The position numbers and the translations under genes were made by a program. Source: Strigamia acuminata (lineage: Eukaryota > Arthropoda > Chilopoda > Geophilomorpha > Linotaeniidae). From it: a stretch of DNA of 64,000 nt. The stretch spans positions 20,143,060-20,207,059 of the forward strand of contig OX442314.1 in the NCBI GenBank assembly GCA_949358305.1, written 5' to 3'. The number at the start of each line of letters is the position of its first letter. The stretch's first letter is position 1. Below, one piece after another: positions 46,201 to 59,900 of this stretch. The notes beneath the pieces were generated by a model that saw only the letters and a program-made list of their open reading frames with translations, was not told the DNA's origin and ran no database searches.

Positions 46201-49200
46201 CAGATGTTTAACCAACCCTAAATCCACCATATCAGCTAACGTTGTTTTATCCGTTATTTTCACTTCAACGCCAGCATGTTTTGATATCTAGAATAAAATT
46301 TAAAAATCCACAATGCCATAACCTACAGTGAACTTCCGTTAGACAGGACACAAACCTGATCCCAATGTCTTTTCTGCATTCCTGGGTTACAAATGGCCAC
46401 CAAAAGAGGCACATATACTTTGAATCTTTCAATTCTGGCCCTAATGTTATCGTTTACTCTTCTAGGTCCTGGTTGATCGGAAAATGTTTTGATCAATTTG
46501 TTTAATGTTTTCAACATTCCTTCCACTTCGTCTACCACAGCATCAGCAGCAACTTCGAGAAAAGGCCCTACAAACGCTCGTCTGTATTGTCAAATCACTT
46601 TTACAAGTTGAAAATGTTTTACCATTGTACCACTTGTCGTAATTTTGAACAAAAGTCCAAGCTGTGGTCCATAATTTCTCGTAGGGGTCCTTTAAAATCA
46701 TCATTTGTTGAATAGCGGGGAAAACAGTCGGAGATTCTTCTAACAAAACTTCTTCTCTATTCATTCCTTTCACTTCTTGATCAGCTTCATCCAACGTTTT
46801 TGAAATCCTCGCGATGTTTTCTGCATTCTTCTTAATCTCGTCAATAGTTAGAATCTGTTAACGGAGTTTTAAATTGCAAAATTTCGGCACAAAATAAAAG
46901 GTATAAGCGAATTACGGGTGGATCTTTCTTCTTGAATGTTTCCAACTCTTTGTGTAATATCACCAGTTTATCGTCGTAAAGACGAACTCGTTTGTGCAAG
47001 GATTCTTCTACCTGCTCGCGACGAGACACCAAATATGTCTGAGACACGTCCATGATTTTCTTCACATCACTCATCCAATTAAAAACTTTGTTATTCAACA
47101 GTATGTCTTCAGCTAATAACCAAAAGAAATAAATAAATAAATATTGACTATCTAAAGAATTCTTTTTACGTGAAATCATTCCATGTTCAAGTAGAAATAC
47201 CAAATTTGAAGAACTAACTCCAATGTCTGTTTTTAGTTTGACCAGTTTTTTCTTCTCGCACTGATATTATTAATTCAAAGTTAATTACGGACTGCAACTT
47301 TATCGTCAAAAAACCTACATCATCCATAAACGATGCCAAATTTACGATTGTTTCAGTTGTAGTTGGTGTTTCACCAGCTCTCTGAGCAATTTCTTCAAAA
47401 GCAGCACAAATACTAAAAATAAATAAATATATTGTTATGTTTATTTTATAAGTAGTTTACAGTTAAATCATAATCGTCTTACTCTCTGTTCTTCTCTCTG
47501 TTGGTATTAACAATAAAATTGAGAACAAGTAATCGCAGCCGTTCAGCGTGACCAGCTAATACTGAAATGACATCAGCAGTTGCAAGTCCAAACAAATTCA
47601 AATGTACGGTGTAACGGCCTTCAACTATTTCGTCACGCGTTGCTGCAATTTCAGTTATTTTCTAATAATATTGTGTTATAAATGAATAAAAAGTAAAATA
47701 ATTGCAACAAACAAACACACTTTGCCATATTGCTTTAAATTAAGAGTTTTGTCGTCTAAAAATTTTAATACTTTGCGCTCGGCTTGACCATCCATCAGGT
47801 TTAAATATTTTCTATACTCATTTAGGTACCTAAAACAAAAAAAATTAATATTATTTTTATTATTATTATGGTATTATTATATCTAAAATATTTTTTTTTA
47901 CCGCTGAGGCCCTATTACATTAGCCTTAAAAATCTTTACAGATTTTTTATACAATTCTTGGATGTGTTCTTCATTAAAATCAACGGATCTCAAAAAGAGA
48001 GGCTGGTCTTTCATTTCGGGGAATAATTCTTTTTCAACCTAAAATTTAATTTTATAAAATTAATAAATAATGTTTTGAAAATGACTTACCCGAGGTATGT
48101 TCCGATTACAAGATAAAATTAATTGAAATATTCTCTGTAATAATTTCAACACGTCATCCAGAGTAGGATCAAAACAAATTTTTCTTTCCTGAACATAGAC
48201 TCTAATTTTTAAAATATTTTGTCTAAAAAATAAAAGATCATGATAGTCGCCAGTGAAATTGTTACCGTGCTGTCAAAAAACGTAAAAAATAAATTAAAAA
48301 TTTAAACAAAAATCCAAAAAATTAATTATTTTTTTCCATTACCTCGTATACTAATAAAAAATTAACGAAATCAACAAATGTTTCTGTAACCATTTTCCTA
48401 AGTTGAGTGCTCATTAATGCCGCAACGCACTCGAAAAATTTCTGAACTTTAGTCAATGAACCATCTCTTCCTTGAGGAACAAATGGTGCCCAATCAGATA
48501 ACTGATCCGTGAAAACTTGAGCACATTGAGGTATCCACCTTGAAAAAAAATTAATAATTAATAAACTTAAAACAGAATTAAAAATTTAAAACATTTACTC
48601 TTTTACTAATAAATTGGTCGTTTGGTTTACGCAATCAATTACCCTCATTTCAAAACTATCAACTGACATCGGAAGCTCAGATTCAGAAAAGTCTTCCATA
48701 TTCATAAATTTTATAAGTCTAAATCTGTAAAGATTAGAAAGAAAAAAAAACAATAAATTTTAAATTATTATTTTTCTTATTATATTCTTTTACTTTTCCA
48801 TCCAAATTTTATTAATTGTTCTTATAATTGGATTCGTCGTAAATTCCACTTTGTTCAATTCATCTTTTATATGTTTAAATTGAAAATGCCACGGACTGGG
48901 GCCACGAATCGTGCGTATGGGAAAAATTGGAGGTGACGATGAAATATTGATTCGTTTCTTTTCATCATCGTCCAATAAAATGTAATCCACTATAGTAGTA
49001 AAAAACGAGTCAATTTTAAAAAGTGTACGGTAAATATAGCACATTTTTTACTGATTGCTTTGCGAACACTCAATTTATAATCGTTCTGTACTTCCTCCCA
49101 TAAATCGACTAAAATCAACTGTTGCATTCGTCTTTGTTTTAATTTTGGACTAATTCGATGATCTATATTCTTTAAAACGTATTCGGGAATCGGGTCTACC

Positions 49201-50121
49201 ATTTCGTCACTAATTTTGTTCTTTACATAAAAATGGTAACCCTGAAAAAAATTTTTTTTTTAGATTTATTAATACCGTACAGTATTTTTTTAAATACCTC
49301 TAAATCACTTTCTGTTAACTGTATCTTGCTTGCGTCCGTTTTTGCCTGAATAGTACTCATAACTGTCCTTTGGTGCATCGGTGACATAGGAGGACTCGGT
49401 GGATATCTTTAAATAATCACAATAATATTTAATAAATACAGTAGAACAATTATTTTTAGCAAACCTGGCTGACGGGGGCGGTGCAGATGCTAATTTCAGA
49501 TGCTTGTGAGTTCTTCTAGCAAAATTCATTTCACGGCGAGCATAATGAAATTTTGATAAACCTTAAAATTGAAATAAAACATAAATTTAAAGTAGTAATT
49601 CAAGAGTTACAATTTCTATTTTCATCTTCACTTGAATTAGCAGCAGCAGCAGTTAATTCAGGAACATCTTTCCGTTGTGGTAAACTCCGCAATGTCAAGT
49701 TTTTAGCCGATTGTGAAAATGCATTACCAATGGAATCACTAACAAGTCGAAAATGACGCATTTCTTTAAAGGGAGCTGATTTCGTCCATGATTCGGATTG
49801 CATTATAGGAGGATGACTTCGTTTTCTTGCAATATGCTGTTGTATTTAATTTTAAAAAATATATTAAACATTAAAACAAACTGTTTAAAAAAAATTTACT
49901 TGATAAAAAGCTGATGGTTCATCAGAACCAACATCGATCGAAGGTGGAAACGACGTTGAACTCGACGTATCGCTTTTACTCGCTCTTGACAGTGGACCAC
50001 CGTGCTAAATGTATAATATTTTATAAAATTTAACCATCAAAAATTATAAATAAATAAATGTAGAATTAGATGCAAAAACTTAAACAAAACTCACTTCCGC
50101 GTGCTTTTTCTTAGGTGGCAT
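34208..50121 (-). CDS. Axonemal dynein heavy chain (DNAH3/7/12-like), complete
   Basis: The start is MPPKKKHAE at 50121, before a GTGAGT donor, and the stop is TAA at 34208 after ALCQLDN. Between them lie several dozen short exons with introns mostly of 50-100 bp. The order from 5' is a tail/linker region (about 50.1-44.8 kb), then four P-loop sites: AAA1 [10 protein letters not shown] (about 44480), AAA2 GDPLGGKT (about 43405), AAA3 GPTGTGKS (about 41940) and AAA4 GIGGSGRQS (about 40675). The stalk and microtubule-binding region follow at about 39.9-38.7 kb ([17 protein letters not shown]), then AAA5/6 and the C-terminal cap ([26 protein letters not shown]). All four P-loops look intact. The enzyme drives ciliary beating as an inner-arm motor. 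The subgroup call rests on the stalk and C-terminal wording and is moderate. Confidence 0.93.
35339..35534. mobile_element. 196-bp MITE in a dynein intron
   Basis: The ends CCGTAAAGCTTCAAATTG and CAATATGAAGCTTTATGG are inverted repeats flanked by TATA on both sides. The interior has GCGCCGGG-type GC-rich repeats. It lies in the intron before the exon coding [12 protein letters not shown]. The preceding exon's open frame reads into it by chance. Confidence 0.85.
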
Positions 50122-50372
50122 TTTATCTTCAGACTTTAAAGTAAAAAACAAAATAAAAAACGGGGTCTCTAAAACGGTCAACAATATCTTTCTCAAAACT
50201 GTAAAATTTCTTTCACAAAAAGTACAAAACAGCCATTTTGTTACTAACGTAAACAACCGTTGCTAAGAAACCACTAGTGGCTCCATCTTGTAACTAAATA
50301 AAAACTAATCCATCTATTTCAACTAACTTTTATTCTAAAAAAACACAGTGAAATTTCGAAAACAAAACTGCA

Positions 50373-52676
50373 CTAGAACTCTTCTTCACTTTCATCATCA
50401 GAAAAGTTTACACCTCTTTGCGGGGTACTCAATCGAGGTCGTTTAGACGCTTGAGAACCATCACTGAATGTAGTCCCAGACCTTGTTGCACTTCGAGTTG
50501 AACGAGTATCAAAAAACGACGAAACATCAGGAGTACTGGATGTTGAACCCCTGGCAGCTCTACCTCGACTACCCCGAGCCTAAAAAATTAATAAAATCGT
50601 TTAAAAAATATAAGTAAACATCGAATATCACACGTGATTTACTCGAGCTCTTTCTGTGGCTCGTCTATTGCCACGTGATGTTGTATTCGAGCGCGCTCCT
50701 CTAGCTCTACTCCTAGCACGTCCACGACCCCGAATTGGCGCATCATCGTCCTCATTCTCGTCCGTTTCATCGACATCCGACATTAGTATTTCGTCATCCG
50801 GCACTGGATTTTCATTGGCCTTTTTCCTCGCTTCTCTGATAACTTCTTGCATCTATAATACAAATAGATTAAAAATAAATTGCAATTAAGAAAAAATATA
50901 TTAAGAAACAAATAAACCTCTTCGTCGTCGTTTGTAGCGTTATATTCTAATCGATAATTCTGAATATATTTGTCCACGTCAGTTTCGTTTGATATCGATT
51001 TCGTTTTCAAATGATCCTGACATTTTTTCACTTGGTATTTGATGTATTCATTAATGGCTTCCCTCTCTTCCTTATCCACATACTCTTGAATAGCTTCTCC
51101 AAACGTTTTCTCAGCTAAAAGCACCATTTTCTTCTTATCCTCGCTTTTTTCGAAATATTCTTTGACTAAATCTACGGCCGTGATGTTACCGACTTCCAAA
51201 TTCTCGAGCTATTATATTTTTAAAAAATAAAATAATTTTATTTAAATATTGTGACTCCAAATAATCGTTAGAAATACAACTACCCTGTAAGTAAGATTGA
51301 ATGCCTCTTCGTCCATTCCATCGTTTTCATTTTTAAAATTAGTTTTTCTCTTCCTTTGAAACAAAATCATATCTTTAGGATTTGCAACTTGATCGATGAA
51401 TTTCTGTCCAAATCGATGATGACTAAACATCTCATTTGAATCTTCGTATTCGACTCTCAATCGAATCAATGGTTGCTTCGGTTGGTTTTCATTTCCGCTA
51501 TGTTCGAGAGAAGCTTTTCTGATCATTTCCGTAATACGAGCCGAACAGTACCCCATCACTTTATTCGTCACATTTCCTTGCGACAGATCGAGACTAGTGT
51601 TCTTCAAGACAATATCGTCGAAACGAAACGGCCGAACAGTCTCCAAAGCGATCTTCGTTAGTCTCATCTCTTTACCGCATACTTCGAGCAACCCGATGTG
51701 TTTCGGTGCAGCTTCGGCGGGGCATAACGACGTAGCAACAGAACTACCTAAACGTAAACAATTTCGAATTTGGATTAAACTAGGAAATAAAAACAAAAAT
51801 ACTAATTCTTGGTACCAGGTTGCGTTATGTAAAAACTTTTCGTTCCAACCGCTTCCGGATCAATCCGACATTCGTGTTCGTGTCCCCAAAAAACCAAGTT
51901 AAGAAAATCGTCTATAAAATTATCCGGAATGTAATTCGTGAGTCCATGCCGAGCACGATTTTGATGCAACACGAAAATATTGAACCAATCATCCGTTGTT
52001 TCCGACGGCCGCAACATTTTAACCTAAAAGAAAATTAATAATAAAATTAAGTACAATATTCATTTAAAAAATAATTGAATTTTGCCACCTTATTCGCGAC
52101 AAAAGCCCGGTGCAATCGTTCATCTCTGATCGATCCTAAGCCGTACAACGCCAATTTAGTCCTTCCTTTCTGCATCAACAACGGGGTAATTGAAATATTA
52201 TCTAAATCGAGGCATTTTCCGAAATAGTTGACGAGACCCGACACACTCAATATGTCCATCGAGCTCAGTTGACCTCCACCGGCTGGATCATCGTGATTTC
52301 CGTGAATGGAAAATATCGGAATGGAAATATTGATGTTGGGATCTTCGTAGTTAACAACAGGAAACGTGTTGTGCTTGAAGTTTTCATTTTGATCGCTCAC
52401 CAATTGAAATCGCACGGGATCGTCTCCTAAGCAATATTTGCGCAGGAGACGTAAACACGAGTGCATGCATGAACGAGATGGTTTATTTTCGTGGAATAAA
52501 TCGCCGCCGAGTAAAATGAAGTCAACTTTGAGGTCTTTGGCTTGCGAGAGGATTTCTTCAAATGTAACGATTGAATCTTTGCCTCGAACTGCATCTTTTT
52601 CCGCGTATCCTAGATGATTGTCTGTGGCGAGAAGGATGCGAAATGTGTCCGCACTTGCCTGATTTGAATCAGACAT
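50373..52676 (-). CDS. MRE11: MRE11 double-strand-break repair nuclease
   Basis: Six predicted exons encode about 650-660 residues, near the usual family length of about 700. The N-terminal phosphodiesterase motifs are all visible: [23 protein letters not shown], and WGHEHEC with the preceding NRARHG. The capping domain and a coiled, charged region follow ([17 protein letters not shown]). The C-terminus has an Arg/Gly-rich segment ([16 protein letters not shown], the methylated GAR region in other animals) and an acidic end DDESEEEF. It acts with RAD50 and NBS1 in the nucleus as a Mn-dependent nuclease and DNA-end sensor. It is 250 bp upstream of the dynein start on the same strand. Confidence 0.96.
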
Positions 52677-53037
52677 GTTTCGATAGGAGATTTTTTAGTT
52701 AGCCGCTCACCTGTGGCTGCAGCTTACGTACCGCACAGCGCACATGATAACATGTGTCCGTACTTGCGCGCCACCAAGCAGTACCGTTTTAGAACTAAAA
52801 TAACTAATTTCTCCTCGAATTTCTCTGTTTGAAGGCGCAGAATTAAGAAATAAATGGTTGTTTTATATTTTTTTTTGTTTTCTTTATTATTCTTTATTTA
52901 CATTTTACAGAAAAAAAATCGCTGAAGGAAAAACTATTTTCATTTTTTCACAACACGTAATTACTTTCTGACATTTACATTTTTTTTACATTATCAAATT
53001 TAAAAATAAACACGCACTAGTTTTATTGTTTAAAAAA

Positions 53038-53693
53038 TTAACATTGGTCTTTTAGTGAAAGGCTAAGTATATTAATAGGGGTCACTACTCTGAGTTTGAG
53101 GAAACTAAACATTACGTTTGTAATGGCATCGATTGGACCGGTACTCGACAAAGGATCAAACTTCACGCCCAATTTAAAGCACACGTCAATCAGAGCTTTG
53201 TCGACAGAAGCTGTAGAAACATTCGCTGGAAACTCCTTGTCATCAATTTCACACGTTTGGGTGAATTGCCTCAGTTCTTTTACGTGGTCTCGAATGTCCT
53301 TGAAAATCTTGGCTATGACGTTTTTTTGATTGAGCTGTTTGAATTGTTTCAGCAGAATTGCTGGTAGATCTGCATAAATAACATTTAATGCACGCTTTTA
53401 TTAAATGGGTTTAAATATAAACGACACTTACCAACGTGGTAGTTCAAGACTGCAAAAAGGACAGGAGTTTTGAAATTGGAGCGCAAAAAAATCAACTTCA
53501 ATAACCAATTTGGCATGTTGGAAAATATAAGTTTTGAATTATTTGCGTTCAAAGCGTCTTCGTAAATCTTGTGTGCGTGCTTTCTGTGACTTCTTGGTGC
53601 TCTGGTGTGTGTGATTTCAGCAGACGGAAACATCTTTAAGATTTGATTTACTTGACGTGATTTGGCAATTTTGACAGATTTGATAAATTGGGC
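53038..53693 (-). CDS. Unrecognised protein, about 177 residues from the first Met
   Basis: Two exons (53693-53432 and 53369-53038) join through GTAAGT...CAG in one frame and end at TAA 53038. The first exon is open upstream of its first ATG (53633) to an acceptor at 53694, so a further 5' exon is possible. The predicted protein is basic at the start (RAPRSHRKHAHKIYED), then has a hydrophobic LxxLIFLRSNF stretch and a helical charged region (KNVIAKIFKDIRDHVKELRQ). I do not recognise the family. Clean splice sites and frame-keeping support a real gene. Confidence 0.6.
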
Positions 53694-53941
53694 CTAAAAG
53701 AATTCTATGAAGAAATGTTACAATGCCAAATATTTCGTTGCAACAATAGAATTTTGAGGAAAAAAGCAGTTGTGAGTTAACTTATGCTTTTTTTATTTTA
53801 CTGAAGCGTTTCAATTGCTCGTGCAAACAAAATAAAAAAAAATGCGTACGGTAACACAAAACTTTATTTACAAACTATTGTATAACAAATTGCACATTTG
53901 ATTTTTAATATTTTTTTTATTTTTTATCATCAAAATCAATT

Positions 53942-56900
53942 TTACTTTTTTATTTTTTCGTTCAAGCTGCTGGTATTTGGAGATGAGGATTTTGTGTTTG
54001 TCGATTCATCTTCAGCATCCATGGCTTCATCTTTGTCAGTTTTGAGTTCACTTACTCCCGACTCAAAATCATCAATATAAACATCGTCTTCGCTATCTTT
54101 TATTTTGACTAACTCTAAATCACTCATTTTGTTTTTGAAAAAATTTTTTTCTGACTTACGGCGACGTTTACTAATTGCAGATCCCCAACTTGAACGTGTA
54201 CTACTTCTACCAGATGCCGGAATCTCTTTTGGAATCACCATTTCCATTTCCAACCCGTCTTTACCAATTAACCAGTAAGTTGCTACATTTCCTACAAACT
54301 GTATTGTACATCAAATTAACTTAATTTTTTTTATCTGTTTTGTTTAAATTTCATTATACATCACCTTTATTTCAACGTCATTCCTGTACGCCAAATAATA
54401 AGCACCAGTACTGCTGAGAATCTTCGCAGTAATTTCCGAAACTTGAATGGCATTTGCTGAATCAAATAATTTAAGCATTGAGTTTGTTGTATTTACTTAT
54501 TTGTGACACAATTTACGTAGTCCAGAAGATTCCATGAATTGAGCAATGAGTACATCATGACCAAAAATGCAATATCTAGGCATTTTTATTCCTACAATTC
54601 CAGCAACACACGATCCTATTAAAAATAAGTATTTCCTCTTCAATAAGACAATCTAATAAATAACTTAGTAGGATTATTTAGAGTTGAACTTACCAGAATG
54701 CATACCAATTCGAATTTCCAGTTTTTTCTCGGGCATGTGTCGTATTGGAAAGTTGTTGACTGCTGATAGAATAAAGAGACCCATTGTGGCAATTTCTTGT
54801 GCATGATTGTGTGATGGTGTGGGCACTCCACTCGCCACACAATCTGGAGCGTAAATGCGTAGGATTAGCTCAATTATTGCGTGGAAATGCAATGATACTT
54901 ACATGCATCTCCAATTGTCTCTAATTTGTACGCATCAAACCGTTCTATAATGCTGTCAAAGCATGTGTATAAATCGTTCAACAACTCAACTACATCCATT
55001 GGTTGACTCGCTTTAGCGATTGTGGTAAATCCAACTATATCACTATAAAAATAAATGCAAATGATGGGAAAATGTGAGAATTTAGTCACGATTTTATCTT
55101 GCTAGAATGGTTAACCTGTAAAAAATAGTAACATTATTATATTTTACTGGTGGTACTTCAAGATTTAATGCCAATCTTTCCGCAATCGATGGAGGCAGTA
55201 AACGATCAAGCAGTTCTTCAGTTTTGTTTTTCTCGGTTTCCACTTCTCGTACTTTATCAGCAAATAATTCTTTCAAATGATATGTGTATTTTTCTAGCTG
55301 TACGATACTGACTTCAGTTTATTGATTTATTGATTTCTGGTAGATTACTCACCATGTAGATTAAATTTTCAATTAATTCACCTTTTAATGGACGAATTTT
55401 ATTAATTATTGCAATTACTAAACTAAAGGATGGTCGCAAAAACGCGTCTTCTGCAGTCGTTATGATTATAAGCTATTGAAAAACATTAAATCTCAAATTC
55501 ATTTAAATCCCGATACTGTTTCGTGATTATATTTAGTTATATTTACATCTCGAATGCCTCCTCTTTCTTCGTACGAATCAGGCATTCGTGAATGAACTAT
55601 TAGATCAGGACGAATTGGTTTAAATGTGTCATAATTATGTGCGTCAAGAAGCTGTAATGAGTATGGTGAGTACTGAGTAGTCTCGTATTACTATTTGTAA
55701 CCAATCAATACCTTTTTAATGCCTCTATTTGCAGGATCATGAAAATTTCTCAGCAGTCTGATTAATTCTTCGATTGACAAAATTTCTAGTTCGTAAAAAA
55801 ATGGCCGTTTATGAGTACACATTTCAGTTACAATTATTCCAAACGAATAAACGTCGCCAGATTTACTGCCGACACCAATATCAACAGGTGTTGCACAATC
55901 GCGAAGTATTTCTGGTGCAGTCCACAACATTGAGCTGCAGACACAGTGGATAAATTATAATGGTACAATACATTTATTCTGAAATAGTTTTACATTTGCT
56001 CAGCCCTTATAACCTCTATGGAACTCGAGATATTTCTTATGGTTGGAACACCAAATCCTACAATTCATTTCAATGTATAGATTAAAAGTTATTTAAAAGT
56101 TTAAAGTTTAAAACTTCATAAGAATATATTACCAGTTACTTTACAAGCCCATCGGTTATCAATGAGGCAATTTGTAGATTTTAGATGTCCGTGAGAATGG
56201 ATATTGGAATTGTGTAAATATTCCATTCCCCTCGCAATATCCGTCAGTATTGATAACTTGAAATTCCAAGAGAGCTTGTAAGAATCATTTTGAAAAATTT
56301 CAAACAAACTTCCCTGCAATGCAAATAAACTCTGACTTGTTAAAATGCAGAATGCTGCTCTGCGAAGCACATTTTATTCGATCATACGAATACGGTATTG
56401 CATTCCCAGCACAACTATTGTCTAGAAATGTATTTATAAAAAGGAAAGGTTTACTTTTGGAACGAGTTCCAGGAGAAGAGCAACATTCGGAGCTACCAGA
56501 CATGCTCCAATAAACCTGACCAGGTTTGGATGTCTTATTTCACGCAAATGCATTATTTCTTTTCGAATTGATAAATCATTTATATTCAAGGTTTGACAAT
56601 GAAATTTCTGGAGAAAAGGTGAAAAAATACTATTTAAATATTTAAGAACATTTTCCAAGTTTACCTGAGCATAGCAAATGTTCTCTTTCCAGTGAACTAT
56701 GTTTTCAGCGCGTTCAGTATACATATTAGTTTTGTTTTCCACTATTTTCTGTGTCGGTGTTAATGGAGTTATCAGTCCACTCAGAACTACATCTGTTTGA
56801 CTAACATCTTTCCAATTAACTAACCAGTCCAGATTGCTATATGCATATTCTACTGCTTTTCTGCAACAAACCAAAAGTAATAATAACCAAAAAGTTTAAT

Positions 56901-59900
56901 ACAGGTGTTTTAACCATTTGAAAATTTGTACTTTTTTTTCCTCCAGCGGAATAAAAACAATGACGCGAAAAAAATTATTGCAAAACCACACAAACAGCCT
57001 CCGAAGATTACTCCTAGCAAAGTACTGCAACTAGAGCCGTAGTATCCAACATAGCATTTGCAGTAATTTGGTTCTGTGCACGTACCGTATATACAGCCAT
57101 CACTGTGATTTGAAAAAATGATTAAACACTGCCTTCACGACAATAATTTCAAAGCTAAAAGCACAAAATTGACTAAACTGACGGGCATTCAGGAATGTTA
57201 CAGGAGTAACCAGTCCAACCAGCAAAGCAAGAGCAATTGTATGGGGCTACACATTTTCCGTTCAAACATTCACTGCATATTATGTTTTGACAGAATTCAC
57301 CAGTATATCCAATTTTATGCATGTTTTCGTTAGTTGGTTTTGGTGATATTTCATCCACAGCGCGACACCTAAATATGAAAACATTTCATTGTGATAAATA
57401 ATTATTACAATTTTTCTTACTCTTACTCACCTGCATTCATTCGGTGAAACACAAACGCCATGCTTGAACTCAGTTGCACTATCAGAATAAAGTCGTCCAC
57501 CACTACAGGAATTATTGCAATAAAATGCAGCGGTTATGATTTCGGTTCTCAGACAAATGATGTGCAAGTTCTCAGTTTCATTGTCGGATATAAATTTTGC
57601 ATTATGTGACACATATCCGCGTGTAGATAAATAACTAAACATACAAATAAAGAATTTTTATTTTTATTATTATGTAGTATTATTTTTATTTGTTAACTTA
57701 CAAACGGGCAACTAGCCTACTCTCATTTGGGATGTGGCGAGGCATGTATTTCATTCGATACATTTTTTTTTGAATTTCTGATGATTTAACTGGTATCTCA
57801 ATGACTTGTCTTAGGGTGGCTAAATTTTGCTTATGAAAAATCGTTAAATATTTGCTATTTCTTTTTTTACGACTAAAATAATTGACCATAAAAGACTCAT
57901 GATAATCTGAAATTCTCATCCACCGTATTAAGTTATGAGTCTAATTTTTAAAAACAAAAATTAAATTATCGGATTGTAAAAGAATATTCAGCAAACATAC
58001 GTACGTAATAATCACTGAACCCACTGTTTGACCTATTATGAGCTACTATGTTTATTCCACCATTGATCGAACCCATTCTAAATCCTCCCTCCGGAGAATA
58101 TCTCACCATTCCAGTTAAACCTTCAAATTCCAACTGTTTCAAACGTTTTAAACAAATAAATAAATGATTCTTCGTTCTAAAGATACAGCTTACCCCACGA
58201 AAAGCCTCCACAGTAGATTGTTTCGTTATAGCTCTATCACCTCTCAGTTGTTTTTCAAAAGCATGTGCATACGATAAAACAGCATCATAACCTAAAGCAA
58301 TTGCACCATTTGCCTAAAACTCAAAAAAGGGAGAATTGTAATAAATTGGTGAATGTAATTTAACAACTTACAACAACAGACCGCGAAGTTGGCATGCCGT
58401 AATATTCTGCCGGATTCATTTCATAATATTTTCTATTTAAATGGTACCATAATGGACTTGAATATCCGGACAAATTATGCATCGTGTTGGTTATGTACAT
58501 TCCTTCAAATGCTTCTGTGCATGTAGGCTTCTAGACAAATACCAGTAATATATTAATTGAAAATCCAGCACTTAGCTATTATAAATGTTAACCATAGCAC
58601 AGTATGGATGTTTATCTTCCCAGTCAAACTGCTTGCCTGCTGTTTCTATGGCTGTCCATTGATAGCCATGCATTGGTGCAAATTCAAGTCTAAATTTGAT
58701 AATTTTTGATTTTCAATCCTGTTTATTCTATGTTTTGTGTCAAACAAACCTAATAGCTTCTCTAAATAGAAAATATTGTTTTGGTGCATAAACCAAATGA
58801 TGAATGTATCTTGCGCCAGTTTTTTTGGCTGCAGTTATTTCTGCCGTTAAGTTTGTTTGATTTCCTACTTTAAACTTTGAACAAAATCACAAAGTTAATA
58901 AAGAATCGTTCAATCAGCATACCGTACATAATAATTTAGAAACTTACACTGTATGCTATGGTAAACTTAAAATTTGCATATATTCCAAGATAGTAATCAT
59001 AATCTGCCAGCTTATCAGCATCTTGGATGACTATCTACATGCAGATAATAAGAAATGAATGAGTTAAAAAAAAGAAGTTAAACTTGAGTTACCAAATAGT
59101 TCCAGATTTTTTGAAAGAGATATCCTGCATATATAGTAAAATGGAGAATATTCCAGCCAATGCTAATCAATGTATTATACGAGTCCTACAGTATAAAGTA
59201 AAATAAAAAAAAAATAGATCAATAAAATACGGAGTAGATATATTAAATTGATTATCCGGTACATATTTTGCTCATATTTATTTTTAATTTAATTTCTTCA
59301 AATGTAAATCAAACTGTCGAAAATTTTCATAAATTTTCATAAAACCTTGCGAATAAACTCTTTCCATTGTTCACGGTATATAATTAGAGGCATGTTAAAA
59401 TAAGATATTAAAGCATTCATTCTGTGAGTTATGTCGTCAGAACCAAATCCAATAATTCCGTTAAAAACTCCTTTTCCGTTCCTCTGAAAATAAAGTTAAA
59501 CAGAAATTCTCGTAATTCATATTTACATGTTAACTTAACGTATGTAGTAGACTCACCTGCCCTTCAGCTTGCAATTGATCCATAAACAAATCTACAGTTT
59601 TTATGTAACTTTGCTCAGTGTCAAAAATTTTTAAATTTATTGAAATATCTGCGATGATAAAACGATTACAATTGAGTAAACAGCCAGAATTCATGGATTT
59701 CTTGAGTGAATACATAATAAGTTACACACGCATGCAGGGCCGTAACCGCCGGGTGTTTAGGGTGTGCAAAATGCATAAGCGACCATAAGCCAGAAATGCT
59801 TTTAGCATTGAAATTAGAAATACCTCTTTTACTACGATGTCTCCAAACGGATTCAGTACTGTGCAGCAAATAGTCTTTTTCAACCATTAAATTGATAGGA

